A stretch of 64,000 nt of DNA from Gemmatimonadota bacterium (GCA_003134685.1 PLCA01000012.1:1211-65210); one strand, 5' to 3'. Positions 43,536 to 51,811 are shown, counted from the stretch's first letter. Numbers and translations are program-made. The notes: a model not told the origin generated them from the letters alone.

Positions 43536-43690
43536 CTAGGCCACGCCTTTCTCTCGCAGCTTCAGCGTAACGCTGGTGACTGCCAGTACCGACTCTTCAT
43601 CCGACTGCTGATAAACTTCCAGCAGCGTGCTCACGTCCATCCATCCACCAGCAGCTGCTACGTCCTCTGCTGCAACGTTTGTTAGATGGC
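43536..43690 (-). pseudogene. Tyrosine recombinase C-terminal stub 2
   Basis: The frame reads EDVAAAGGWMDVSTLLEVYQ, with the nucleophile Tyr in VYQQ, and ends LKLREKGVA before TAG 43536. It is homologous to stub 1 but clearly different, so it comes from another element. The HxxR box is lost; upstream sequence switches to an attC-like half site next to the VOC gene. Confidence 0.82.
43659..43687 (-). other. attC-like left half site at the end of the VOC gene
   Basis: Minus strand ATCTAACAAACGTTGCAGC followed by AGAGGAC resembles an integron attC left half (R'' RYYYAAC, AA, CGTTGCAGC, GGAC). It lies 48 bases past the VOC stop. The right half is replaced by integrase stub sequence. Confidence 0.45.
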
Positions 43691-43734
43691 AGGTCGCTGA
43701 CGCTTGAATCTGATCGTCAGTTAAGCAGCCGCGA

Positions 43735-44100
43735 TCAGTTCGCCCTCTGATGGCCGAATGTTATCCAGAAGCGATTGAGGTCGCGGATGATGAACTCTCT
43801 CATACCATAAAAAGTGTCATGAGGGGGCTTCACCACCTCCACGCGATCCTTGAGTCCTTGATAGATCTCGTCGACGTTGTCGACGTCGAGATACAGATCA
43901 ACCTCGCGACGCTTCTGGGGGCTGCTTTGCCCGCCGGAGTTGAACATGACTTGTCCACCGCCGAAGGATAGAATCGCGAAGCTAAAGCCGCTGCCGCCAT
44001 CGTCGTATGTGTCGGTCACCGTGAAGCCGATCTGAGCGTACCACTCAACGGTCGCGCGAACGTCGGGCACGTGGATCATAGGTGTTACGCTCTTCGCCAT
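43735..44100 (-). CDS. VOC-family (glyoxalase/bleomycin-resistance fold) protein
   Basis: A 121-aa protein: MIHVPDVRATVEWYAQIGFT at the start, SFGGGQVMFNSGG in the middle and MREFIIRDLNRFWITFGHQ at the end form the paired beta-alpha-beta modules of vicinal-oxygen-chelate proteins. VOC proteins act as dioxygenases, isomerases, or drug-binding resistance proteins; metal ligands are only partly evident (His9, Glu). GGGGAA lies before the ATG. The gene is bracketed by inverted GTTAGATGGC sequences, as in an integron cassette. Confidence 0.88.
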   Translation of the reverse strand: MAKSVTPMIHVPDVRATVEWYAQIGFTVTDTYDDGGSGFSFAILSFGGGQVMFNSGGQSSPQKRREVDLYLDVDNVDEIYQGLKDRVEVVKPPHDTFYGMREFIIRDLNRFWITFGHQRAN

Positions 44101-44163
44101 GATGTTTTCCCCGCGAATGACTCGGGCGCCTCTCGCTGTCCGCCGATTCGGACGCCTGGTGCC

Positions 44164-44175
44164 ATCTAACGCCAA
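44164..44175 (-). other. attC-like right half (R') upstream of the VOC gene
   Basis: Minus strand TTGGCGTTAGATGGC: GTTAGAT fits the R' consensus GTTRRRY, and its complement GCCATCTAAC ends the cassette on the other side. A TATAAT lies just before it on the same strand. The remaining 220 bp up to the epimerase gene hold nothing else I can support. Confidence 0.45.
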
Positions 44176-44397
44176 TTATACCGCAAAAGAGTCTTGACTC
44201 CTGTAAGGCACACAGCGTATCCCCGCCCAGATGCTTTGCCGGGCGATTGAGCTAACCTCATCCCACTCCTGCTGAAACGCTGTACATAGATAAGCGTTGG
44301 AAGTGCGCGAAAGGCTGCAAGGAATGCATGTATGGCGCTGCGGGGATTTATCACTGCGTCGGCGGAGTTCACTACGCAATACTGATACTTTTGGTGA

Positions 44398-45288
44398 ATG
44401 CGGATTCTCATCATTGGCGGCACGCGGTTCATCGGCCCGCGCGTCTCGGCACGTCTCGCGGCGAAGGGACACTTGGTGACAGTCGCTCACCGTGGAGTCC
44501 ACAATGCAACTCTGCATCCTGACGTAGTTGTGGTGCGGAACCCTGACCTAGGCCTTCCGATACGACGAATCCCGGACGAGCTCCGCCGGCTCGAGCCAGA
44601 GGTCGTGATTCACATGATCGCAATGGGGGAAGAAGATTCTGAAAGCGCGGTCCAGGCTTTTAGCGGCGTGTCGCGCCGCTTGATAGCACTAAGCAGCGGC
44701 GACGTGTATAAGGCATACGGAATCTTCATGGGTATCGATTCGGGGCCGATCGTTGCAACTCCTCTAGTCGAGGGCGCGACAATCAGAACCATACAATACC
44801 CATACAGACGCGCGGAGACCCCGCCGGAGTCCCTTGAGTTTTGGTACGATAAGGTTCTCGCCGAGCAGGCTCTGCGATCGGATCCTCGTTTGCCGGCAAC
44901 GATTCTTCGCTTACCGAAAGTCTACGGGCCAGAGGACAACGGCGACCTCCGCACTGTATATGCTTTTCGTCACGCACCGACTTGGCGCTGGACCCACGGC
45001 CATGTCGAAAACGTCGCGAAAGCGATCGTGCTGACAGTTACAGACGATCGAGCTACCGGCCAAACTTACAACGTCGGGGAAGAGCATGCGCCGACGATGG
45101 CGGAACGTCTCCTAACATTGCCTGAACGCCCGGATGTGGGACCGGAGACGGGACCGTATCGTTTCGAGCAGAACATGAATTACGACACGTCAAAAATCCG
45201 CGAGCACCTCGGCTACGTCGAAGACATCGACGAGACAATCGCAATGCGTTCGGTAGCAATACTGTCGTCAAACCGCAAGAAGGAGTGA
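44398..45288 (+). CDS. NAD-dependent epimerase/dehydratase-like (extended SDR) protein
   Basis: A 296-aa Rossmann protein. MRILIIGGTRFIGPRVSARL is the N-terminal NAD(P) site, SSGDVYKAY the Ser region, and FWYDKVLAEQALR contains the YxxxK catalytic pair (near residue 150). RLPKVYGPEDNG and TYNVGEEHAPTMAERL follow. It resembles atypical SDRs and isoflavone-reductase-like epimerases; the substrate is unknown. It lies between attachment relics, with a double-hairpin element 40 bases after the stop. Confidence 0.87.
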   Translation: MRILIIGGTRFIGPRVSARLAAKGHLVTVAHRGVHNATLHPDVVVVRNPDLGLPIRRIPDELRRLEPEVVIHMIAMGEEDSESAVQAFSGVSRRLIALSSGDVYKAYGIFMGIDSGPIVATPLVEGATIRTIQYPYRRAETPPESLEFWYDKVLAEQALRSDPRLPATILRLPKVYGPEDNGDLRTVYAFRHAPTWRWTHGHVENVAKAIVLTVTDDRATGQTYNVGEEHAPTMAERLLTLPERPDVGPETGPYRFEQNMNYDTSKIREHLGYVEDIDETIAMRSVAILSSNRKKE

Positions 45289-45329
45289 ATGCGTGGTAGT
45301 GGCAGGGCCCTCACGGTGTCATTCCGCCT

Positions 45330-45401
45330 GCTCTCGGAGCAGGAGCGAGCGGTCAAGACTTTCTACCTCAACATTAACGTCACGCTCGATGAGCGTGAGG
45401 T
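45330..45401 (+). repeat. Double-hairpin element H5
   Basis: CCTGCTCTCGGAGCAGGAGC, spacer with GACTTTCTACCTCA, then TCACGCTCGATGAGCGTGAG. The rest of the 290-bp gap between the epimerase and the aspartic protease shows no convincing gene. Confidence 0.65.
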
Positions 45402-45580
45402 TGGGGAAAATGCCGATTCGCTCTATTCGAAACGGACACAGCAGCACATCCGGGGTGACGAAAGCCTGCGCCTCTAAAGACGCTGGACGTCCAATCTGCA
45501 GTCCCATGCGATTCGCCAGCAGGGCGCGCACAGCCGCGCGGGCCATTGGTTGCCTGACGTCCAAACTGCCGCAACTCAAT

Positions 45581-46837
45581 TCAAATCAAACGCCTTGTTC
45601 TCACGACGATGGTGAGACAGCGAGCGCCGCGTTGAATGCGTAGGGTGCGGCGGCGACCAGGTTCTCCCATGAGAGTACCGAACCGTTCGAGCGTTAATTC
45701 CATTCCCGAGACACTGTCGACCGCGCGAATCAAATCTCCCACGTGTAGTTTCGCCTCACTAGCAGGCGTTCGCGGCATGAGTGCTCTCACCTGAAGCGTA
45801 TCGAAGGCGGAGCCCTCCGCGACCACCTGCGCGCCCAGCATGTCAATCCAATCGGAACGCTTCGCGAGACGTGACGCCGGCACGAGGAGGATGGACGAAT
45901 CCGCAAAGCGCAGTATCACGCGGAAGCGATTGAGAATTTCGCCTCCGAGCACGCCGGCGACGTCGGAAAATCCACTTCCCGCATTGTCGCTTGTGGTGGC
46001 GCTCGCGACCGGGCGCGCGATCGGATAGGGCCCGACCAGCGCCGTCGGTATCCGGAACCGAAATCCCTTCGTCTCGCCTCCAATCGCGAGCCCAAAGATC
46101 GGACGCGTCCATTCATGTCCAGATAGAAGTCCCTCGCGCTTCACCCAAGCGCCGTCGAGCCCAAGTGCTTCGAAGCTGCCTGTGTCCAGCTCGAGCCACG
46201 TTGTCACGAGAGTTCCGTCCGGTCGCGCAAGCTTGACGCTCACGAGCGGACTCTTTCCGCGAAACGTGAGAGGCAGCACCGTTGCGTCGCGAGGAGCTAC
46301 ATAAGTAGCCGGATCAAAGAAGGACACTTCTCGTCTGTCGTAGTCAAGCTCGACGACGAAGCGCGATAGAAAGCCGTAGCCAAGAATGCCGTCGATCGAT
46401 CGGCCGAGGAACGGCTGCAGGCCATCGAGCGGTGCGGAGACGAATTGAATGTTGTCCACGACGTGGGTGCCAAGTCGAATCTCGATCGGGTCGACCTTCC
46501 CCATTTCGATCGCACCACCGGGCTGCTCGACGCGTTCCGGGTTGAGGACGTGCAGATGAAGCTCGGAAACTGCGCGAGCGTTCAGTATATCGTCGTTTGC
46601 CCCCGTATCGAGTATCACGTGGAGGAGTCGTCCGCCCTTCACCCCAATCGTGATGAACGGGATTCGTCCGCCGTATAGATCCATCGGAAGCCGCACGATT
46701 GGACTCGCCGATAAAGGCGTGGCCGCTGGCGGAGTCTGTAACTGTTGGGTGTGGGCCAACGTAGAGATGGAAGCAATTCCGACGGCGGCAGACGCAATGC
46801 GCTTAAAAGAGGCGGATCTGAGCTGGGCGCTTGTCAT
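45581..46837 (-). CDS. Retropepsin-like aspartyl protease with PDZ domain
   Basis: A 418-aa secreted protein (hydrophobic start ASAAVGIASISTLAH, probable signal peptide). There are two retropepsin-like halves: HVILDTGANDDILNAR (DTGA, near residue 75) and TWLELDTGSFEALGLD (DTGS, near 217). A C-terminal PDZ-like domain (LMPRTPASEAKLHVGDLIRA) spans the last 90 residues. Such DTG-DTG-PDZ proteins are common in Bacteroidetes- and Gemmatimonadota-like genomes; physiological targets are unknown. It is divergent from an AraC regulator. ATG 46837 was preferred over an upstream start at 46891. Confidence 0.85.
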   Translation of the reverse strand: MTSAQLRSASFKRIASAAVGIASISTLAHTQQLQTPPAATPLSASPIVRLPMDLYGGRIPFITIGVKGGRLLHVILDTGANDDILNARAVSELHLHVLNPERVEQPGGAIEMGKVDPIEIRLGTHVVDNIQFVSAPLDGLQPFLGRSIDGILGYGFLSRFVVELDYDRREVSFFDPATYVAPRDATVLPLTFRGKSPLVSVKLARPDGTLVTTWLELDTGSFEALGLDGAWVKREGLLSGHEWTRPIFGLAIGGETKGFRFRIPTALVGPYPIARPVASATTSDNAGSGFSDVAGVLGGEILNRFRVILRFADSSILLVPASRLAKRSDWIDMLGAQVVAEGSAFDTLQVRALMPRTPASEAKLHVGDLIRAVDSVSGMELTLERFGTLMGEPGRRRTLRIQRGARCLTIVVRTRRLI

Positions 46838-46978
46838 GTGGTCTATGACTCCAGAATTGATCTGTGTACCGCCAATCATGCGGGCCAACATCTCCCGGCG
46901 CTTGAACGGATCAGACTGCCTTGAAGGATTCGATCTTTTGTGGCACGTTCGGATTTACCCAGTCATGACGAGGGTCAA

Positions 46979-47788
46979 ATGGCTTCAGAAATTTCCACCC
47001 TGTCACGGGCCGAATACACTGCGCTAGCGGTACGGACCTTCGACACGCCTGAGATAATTGTCACGATAACGCGGCACCGCGGCCACTCCCGCACAACGCC
47101 GCATTCTCATGAGGGCCCGTATCTATGCCTGGTGTCATCGGGCGACTTCGATGAGCGCGGTCCGCACCAAAATCTTTCCGTGTCTACGGGTGATGTTATC
47201 GCGCACCCAGGCTGCGATATCCACGCAAACCGCTTCGGCGCAGCGGCGGTGGAGTGCATCAACTTTGCTCCTCGCCCCGCGGGACGACTGAATGCGCTGT
47301 TCTCCGCCTCGATCGTCAGGCCAGACTCGTGGACTGATGCTCATATACTCCACCGGGTAAAGGACGAACTTCGTAGGAACGATCAGTGGACTCCGATTGC
47401 CCTCGAAGTTCTGGCCGTGGAGATGCTCAAAGGACACGCGCGAGAGCGTGAGGCTTCAGTTCGCCCATCGCAGCGGTGCGCTGACCTTCGCGAGTTCATA
47501 GAACGTGAGAGCCCCAGGGTGCCGACACTCTCCGAGCTCGCGAGGCGTTCAGGTGTGCACCCTACATATCTGTCACGACTTTTTCGCGCTGCTTTCGGTA
47601 CCTCACCTGTGGAGCTAGGACGACAGTACCGCGCCGCATGGACGCGCGCGCAGATAGAAAGCACCCCAATGAGTCTCTCTCGTCTTGCGGCAGAGGCGGG
47701 TTATGCGGATCATGCTCATATGTGTCGCGACCTACGCCGGCGCTACGGCATGGCACCCCATCAGCTGCGAGACGGAGAGGCTGCCTGA
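46979..47788 (+). CDS. AraC-family transcriptional regulator
   Basis: A 269-aa regulator. The N-terminal cupin-like sensor domain (HSHEGPYLCLVSSGDFDERG, VIAHPGCDIHANRF) is followed by a C-terminal two-HTH AraC domain (TLSELARRSGVHPTYLSRLF, AAEAGYADHAHMCRDLRRRY). It probably senses a small metabolite. It is divergent from the aspartic protease and codirectional with the amidohydrolase; either could be its target. Confidence 0.93.
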   Translation: MASEISTLSRAEYTALAVRTFDTPEIIVTITRHRGHSRTTPHSHEGPYLCLVSSGDFDERGPHQNLSVSTGDVIAHPGCDIHANRFGAAAVECINFAPRPAGRLNALFSASIVRPDSWTDAHILHRVKDELRRNDQWTPIALEVLAVEMLKGHAREREASVRPSQRCADLREFIERESPRVPTLSELARRSGVHPTYLSRLFRAAFGTSPVELGRQYRAAWTRAQIESTPMSLSRLAAEAGYADHAHMCRDLRRRYGMAPHQLRDGEAA

Positions 47789-47956
47789 TTACGTTTGAAA
47801 GGACGCAACGGTACGCGTGTTCAAGGCTGGCAATCACGGCCTGCTTCTGGCGCGCACAGGTCACGACCGAGAGACCAAATCGCTCGGGCATTACATCCCT
47901 GGATTTCAAGACGGACTAGTTTCGTGGATCAGGCAACACAAGCGCTGCAGTTCACG

Positions 47957-48931
47957 ATGAGCGCCAACGACTCTGTACCTACAAAAATACCCCGCCGAAG
48001 GGTGCTCCTTGAACTGGCCGTCGTTGCGTTTGCTGTGACCAGCGGGTGCGCGACCCCTCGCACGCACCCAGAAGTACGCGGTTTGTGGGATGCCCATTCA
48101 CATTTGTCTTGGTATGGCGACCAAGCACTAGATAGCTTGCTCAAATACGGAGTGGTTGGTGTGCGAGACGTGGGCGGCGATGCCATCCAACTGAGGACGT
48201 GGCGCGATCAGATCGCGCGCGGCGAGCGTAAGGGCCCTCGCATCTTCTTCGCGGGTCCCGTCATCGACGGTCCGAAGAAGAACCCACGTTTCCGCGCCAT
48301 CGTTCAGACGCCTGCGGAGGGTCGCCGTGCGGTGGATTCGCTCGCCGATTTGGGAGTCGACTTCATCAAGACCCATAATGGTCTGACACCAGAGGTATAC
48401 TTTGCCGTGATTCGGGAGGCGCACGCGCGCCACCTGAAGGTTGCGTCGCATCTCCCGAAAGGTATTCCGGCGTGGGTTGCGGTTGACTCTGGTGTCGAGA
48501 GCATTGAGCACGCCGGCGAGTCGATGCTCGCAAGCCCGATATACGCCGGGTATGCGAAAGACGTCGAGGAGGCCAAGGTATGGTGGTCGTCCCCAGCAGG
48601 CGACAGCATGATTGCTCGCCTTGCACGTCAACACATGGTATTTGTGCCGACGCTGGTAGCGTATCGTGCCGTCGCATTGTCTGAGCCAGTCGGACCCTCG
48701 CGCGATGCTTGGCTGAGCACGTTCCGTTTCTTGGTGGAGCTCACAGGACGGATGTACCGGGCAGGCATTGTAATTCTCGCTGGTACTGATTACTCCACTC
48801 CTAGCTTTGCGGTCGTCCCCGGTCAGTCAGTGCTCGAGGAGATAGAGCTGCTTGAATCGGCGGGCTTGTCGCACAATGCGGCCATGGATGCAGCATCCGT
48901 CAACATCGTTCGTTGGCTTGAAAAGCGTTGA
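47957..48931 (+). CDS. Amidohydrolase-superfamily lipoprotein, probably truncated at the C-terminus
   Basis: A 324-aa metal-dependent hydrolase. An N-terminal basic region (IPRRRVLLELAVVAF) and lipobox TSGC suggest a lipoprotein. GLWDAHSHLSW (HxH), GVDFIKTHNG (Lys), HLKVASHLP (His), SIEHAGES (His) and LAGTDYSTP (Asp) are the five conserved metal/active-site segments in order. The usual final strand block (LGxIxxGKxADLxVLD) is missing: the frame ends at WLEKR two bases before family-A sequence. Activity uncertain. Confidence 0.85.
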   Translation: MSANDSVPTKIPRRRVLLELAVVAFAVTSGCATPRTHPEVRGLWDAHSHLSWYGDQALDSLLKYGVVGVRDVGGDAIQLRTWRDQIARGERKGPRIFFAGPVIDGPKKNPRFRAIVQTPAEGRRAVDSLADLGVDFIKTHNGLTPEVYFAVIREAHARHLKVASHLPKGIPAWVAVDSGVESIEHAGESMLASPIYAGYAKDVEEAKVWWSSPAGDSMIARLARQHMVFVPTLVAYRAVALSEPVGPSRDAWLSTFRFLVELTGRMYRAGIVILAGTDYSTPSFAVVPGQSVLEEIELLESAGLSHNAAMDAASVNIVRWLEKR

Positions 48932-48936
48932 GTTGC

Positions 48937-49265
48937 CCGCCTCTAAAGTCCGACGGTTTGTCGTGATTGGTCGAGTAATTCGCTGCGTCGGGAGCAGGTG
49001 TCAGTTCTGGTGTCAGTCGGATACGGACATCCGGAGACAGCAGCTAAGGTTGCACAGAACATTTTGCGATCCGTCAGAGTGAAATGCGGACATCTTGTCC
49101 TACCATAGCTTCTAGTTTCCATGCCTGACAAGCGTGAGGTCGGGGGTCAGTTTGGGGGTTAGTTTCTCCCGGCAAACCCCGATATTGATGTCGGAAAGAA
49201 TCGGCACCGACGCTCGATTCCCCTATGAAGTCCGGCAGATTGTCGTGATTGGTTAAGTAATTGCC
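48937..49265 (+). repeat. Repeat family A, copies 4 (partial) and 5
   Basis: Copy 4 is CCTCTAAAGTCCGACGG at 48941, followed by the pair GGTGTCAGTTCTGGTGTCAG. Copy 5 (49128-49265) has the tRNA-Ile-like core ACAAGCGTGAGGTCGG, the pair GGTCAGTTTGGGGGTTAGTT, CACCGACGCTCGATTCCCC and AAGTCCGGCAGATTGTCG, and runs into the tRNA-Ala tail. Confidence 0.78.
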
Positions 49266-49311
49266 CTGCTTTGCAACCAGGAGGTCGCAGGTTCGATCCC
49301 TGTACGCTCCA
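49265..49311 (+). other. tRNA-Ala(TGC) 3' fragment
   Basis: CTGCTTTGCAACCAGGAGGT through GCAGG-TTCGATC-CCTGT (T-arm) to ACGCTCCA. It differs from the copies at 1 and 25.2 kb in the anticodon stem and T-loop. To its right the DNA is coherent exopolysaccharide-locus sequence, so this may be the outer boundary of the mosaic. Confidence 0.85.
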
Positions 49312-49381
49312 CTCTCTACAACTATTTTCGGTCCGAGTCTCGCCCCGGCTCCCGGCACGGGGCGTAGCGTGATCTGCCGGA

Positions 49382-50320
49382 TCAGTATATCGGAAGATCG
49401 TCGAAGCTGACGATGGCACTGGCATCGCCCTGGATTGGGGCATGATCCAAAGCGCTCTCCGCGCGGTGCACCAACTCCGCAACGTTGATTTTCGACGCCG
49501 CCAGATCCGACACTGCCGAGTAGCCTACGCGAAGACGAACCTGACCGGCAATGGTTTTGTTCTTCGATGCCCGGTCCAGCTCTCGCTGCAGGCGGGCAAC
49601 CAGTAGTCGCGCGCCGGCGGCGTCGGTATCCGGCGCCAGAATCGCGAGCCGAGACTCACCAGCGTGGCCGACGACGTCCGACTGGCGGCTCTGCTCACGG
49701 AAGACGTGGGCGACGTCGGCGAAGCCGACTGGACTTTCCTTCCACAACATACTCGATCCCACTTCGCGATCGTGGACCTGGGGCGCGAACGCGAGGCATG
49801 CAAACGATTCGTGTTTCCTGAGGGCGCGCGCGCCGAGCTTTCCGGCCAACTGGCGCAGACCGAACGACGTGTAGAGGCCGGTTGTGGAATTGACGAAGTC
49901 TTCGGCGCGGGCAATGACGAGCTCGTTGCGTGCGCGAAGGAATGTCTCGAGCTTGACGAAAACCGGCTCGAGATCGACTGGATGACTGCAGTATTCCCAG
50001 GCGCCCGCGCTGAAGGCCGCCATGCGGGCGCGGGGATCGGCGGGTGTGGGGGAAGTGATCACAATTGGTACGGAGTGATCGAAGTGGTCGCCCTCTCGAA
50101 TGGCTCGGCAGACGTCGATCGCTTTCACATCGGCGAGGGATTCGTCGAGTACCAGGAGATCGTGATTGGCCAGACGCGCCAGCTCCATGGTTTGCACGCC
50201 CGAGCGGGTGTGCGCGACGACGTACCCGTGCTGTTGAAAAACGCTCTCCAACGCCCTGCTCATCCAATCGTCGCCGCACGCAATCAAAGCAAGGGGCGGA
50301 CGTTCCTGGGACAGTTGCAT
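49382..50320 (-). CDS. Response regulator with degenerate REC and GGDEF-like domains (A)
   Basis: A 312-aa protein. The REC domain (1-125) keeps the acceptor Asp in LLVLDESLAD, but the conserved Lys-Pro is HP in EYCSHPVD. The C-terminal domain (140-300) has GGDEF-like spacing, with GHAGESRLAILAPDTDAAGA at the active loop: GESRL instead of GGDEF, so no cyclase activity is expected. It is the last gene of the wbpP-like operon and is preceded by a GEMM riboswitch whose 3' end abuts its ribosome-binding site. Confidence 0.85.
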   Translation of the reverse strand: MQLSQERPPLALIACGDDWMSRALESVFQQHGYVVAHTRSGVQTMELARLANHDLLVLDESLADVKAIDVCRAIREGDHFDHSVPIVITSPTPADPRARMAAFSAGAWEYCSHPVDLEPVFVKLETFLRARNELVIARAEDFVNSTTGLYTSFGLRQLAGKLGARALRKHESFACLAFAPQVHDREVGSSMLWKESPVGFADVAHVFREQSRQSDVVGHAGESRLAILAPDTDAAGARLLVARLQRELDRASKNKTIAGQVRLRVGYSAVSDLAASKINVAELVHRAESALDHAPIQGDASAIVSFDDLPIY

Positions 50321-50333
50321 CGAGGCTCCTCTT

Positions 50334-50425
50334 CGGTAGCTCGACTGGCATGGCGCCTGATCAGCGCTTTAGCCTCGTAGCTTTGCGTCGCCACCTTTCG
50401 GTGGGTTTGCCGGTTTTCGGAGGTG
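50334..50425 (-). promoter_or_regulatory. c-di-GMP-I (GEMM) riboswitch upstream of regulator A
   Basis: On the minus strand: CCGGCAAACCCACCGAAAGG, TGGCGACGCAAAGCTACGAG, GCTAAAGC, a variable hairpin, then GCCAGTCGAGCTACCG. This matches the GEMM aptamer in order: GGCAAACC, GAAA tetraloop, GACGCAAAGC, the second stem and the receptor/closing strand. The aptamer ends directly before AAGAGGAGCC and the ATG, so ligand binding could alter ribosome access. Confidence 0.9.
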
Positions 50426-50638
50426 CTAACCTGTCCGGGCTTGGGGCCGCGTACAGGCTGAGCGTGAGTCTTATTGGGGGAGACGACCGAGGCGAGGCCG
50501 GGTTACCAGCGCCGGGGCCCTAGATTCGGCTCTGAGGAGGCTGAAACGGTTAACTTGTTTCCCTATAATGACTTAGTCGAAGCACAGTTTGACAAAACGC
50601 AACAGAATGGAGCCCGTTCTGCTGCCCTTCGAAGTGTC

Positions 50639-51811
50639 CTACTGCATTATGGGGAGCGAGAGAACGAACGAGAATCGCGTTCCTTGGACGCTGGAGTCAA
50701 CCTGCAGCGTGCTCCCCATGGCCTCTACAAGAGTGCGCACGATCGCGAGCCCGAGACCGGCGCTCGAGAACCGAAGCTTCACGCCCTCGGGGGGGAACCC
50801 GTAGCATAGTCTCTCGAGCACGTCGTCCGGTATGCCGGGACCAGTATCTTCGACCCAGAACTCGACCCGGTCCGCCGAAAGTTCGCTACAACCCATCGCG
50901 ACCGAGCCCGCGTCCGTGTAGCGAAGAGCATTGGACGCGAGGTTGAGGAGCGCCTGCTGGATCGCGGATGCGTGCCCGACCCGCGCGTCATTTTCGGGGA
51001 ATTCGACTCCGAGCGGAATTCCTTTCTCCTCGCACATGGGCTGCACGATCGTGGCCACGGAGTGCATGGTTTCGCTGACGGAGAAGGGCATTGGCTTCCC
51101 TTGCACAACACCGTCGCCGCGCGCTGCACCGATGAGATTTGAAACAGTCGTGCTCAACCCGAATGCGGCGCCGTAAATGAGTCCGAGCTGCCGCTCCCTG
51201 ATTGCGTTTGGTGCCGACTTTTCGGCGCGGCGGAGCGCATCGACGAGGAGAAGAATCGAGCAGAGGGGAGAACGAATGTCGTGGGCGATCGCCACCACAG
51301 CGTCCGCGCAATCCGCACCAGTCAGCCGAGAGATGAACTTGCCACGGTCGGTACGCCTCCACGCGTCCTCTGCTTCATCGAGCTTGATCAACGTGCGCAC
51401 GACTTCGTTCGCGTTCAGGTCCGGCGTCACCGCCAGCTCCGAGAGAAAATTCACCTTCAACGAGGAAACGTATTCGCGCGCGATGACAGGAGGGATTGGT
51501 GCGGAGTCAAGAGCGTTGTTGCGGAGGCCCGCGATCAACCAGGTGACGACCTCGTTGAGGCGTTCCCGAACTTCGCGGCGTGTCTGCTTCGTCCCGTGCG
51601 CGATAGTCGTCGCGGTCCGGTCGGCGGCCAGCTCGAGAGCACGGACGAGAGAGCAGCCGGTGCTTATGGAGACCGGGGCCGATTGAGGAGGGGCGCCGTC
51701 GCTTGCTCGACCGCCTGCGCCAGCATTCGACGATGACGAAAAGGGCGAGTAGCCCTGAAAGTTATCTGAAGCTGATGCGGAGTTTGTTGCAGTTGGGTCC
51801 ATCTGCGCCAT
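50639..51811 (-). CDS. Soluble sensor histidine kinase
   Basis: A 390-aa kinase without TM segments. A Ser/Ala-rich, probably disordered N-terminus (1-50) and an unrecognised helical sensor region (55-160) are followed by HisKA, VVAIAHDIRSPLCSILLLVD (His near residue 176), and HATPase_c: NLASNALRYTDAGS, EDTGPGIPDDVL and SAGLGLAIVRTLVEAMGS. It lies between two REC/GGDEF-like regulators in one leftward operon, and is probably their kinase. Confidence 0.92.
   Translation of the reverse strand: MAQMDPTATNSASASDNFQGYSPFSSSSNAGAGGRASDGAPPQSAPVSISTGCSLVRALELAADRTATTIAHGTKQTRREVRERLNEVVTWLIAGLRNNALDSAPIPPVIAREYVSSLKVNFLSELAVTPDLNANEVVRTLIKLDEAEDAWRRTDRGKFISRLTGADCADAVVAIAHDIRSPLCSILLLVDALRRAEKSAPNAIRERQLGLIYGAAFGLSTTVSNLIGAARGDGVVQGKPMPFSVSETMHSVATIVQPMCEEKGIPLGVEFPENDARVGHASAIQQALLNLASNALRYTDAGSVAMGCSELSADRVEFWVEDTGPGIPDDVLERLCYGFPPEGVKLRFSSAGLGLAIVRTLVEAMGSTLQVDSSVQGTRFSFVLSLPIMQ

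Noticed and set aside
44225-44265. tRNA-like D-arm sequence on the minus strand
   Set aside because: TTAGCTCAATCGCCCGGCAA looks like a D-arm, but no anticodon arm or acceptor pairing follows.
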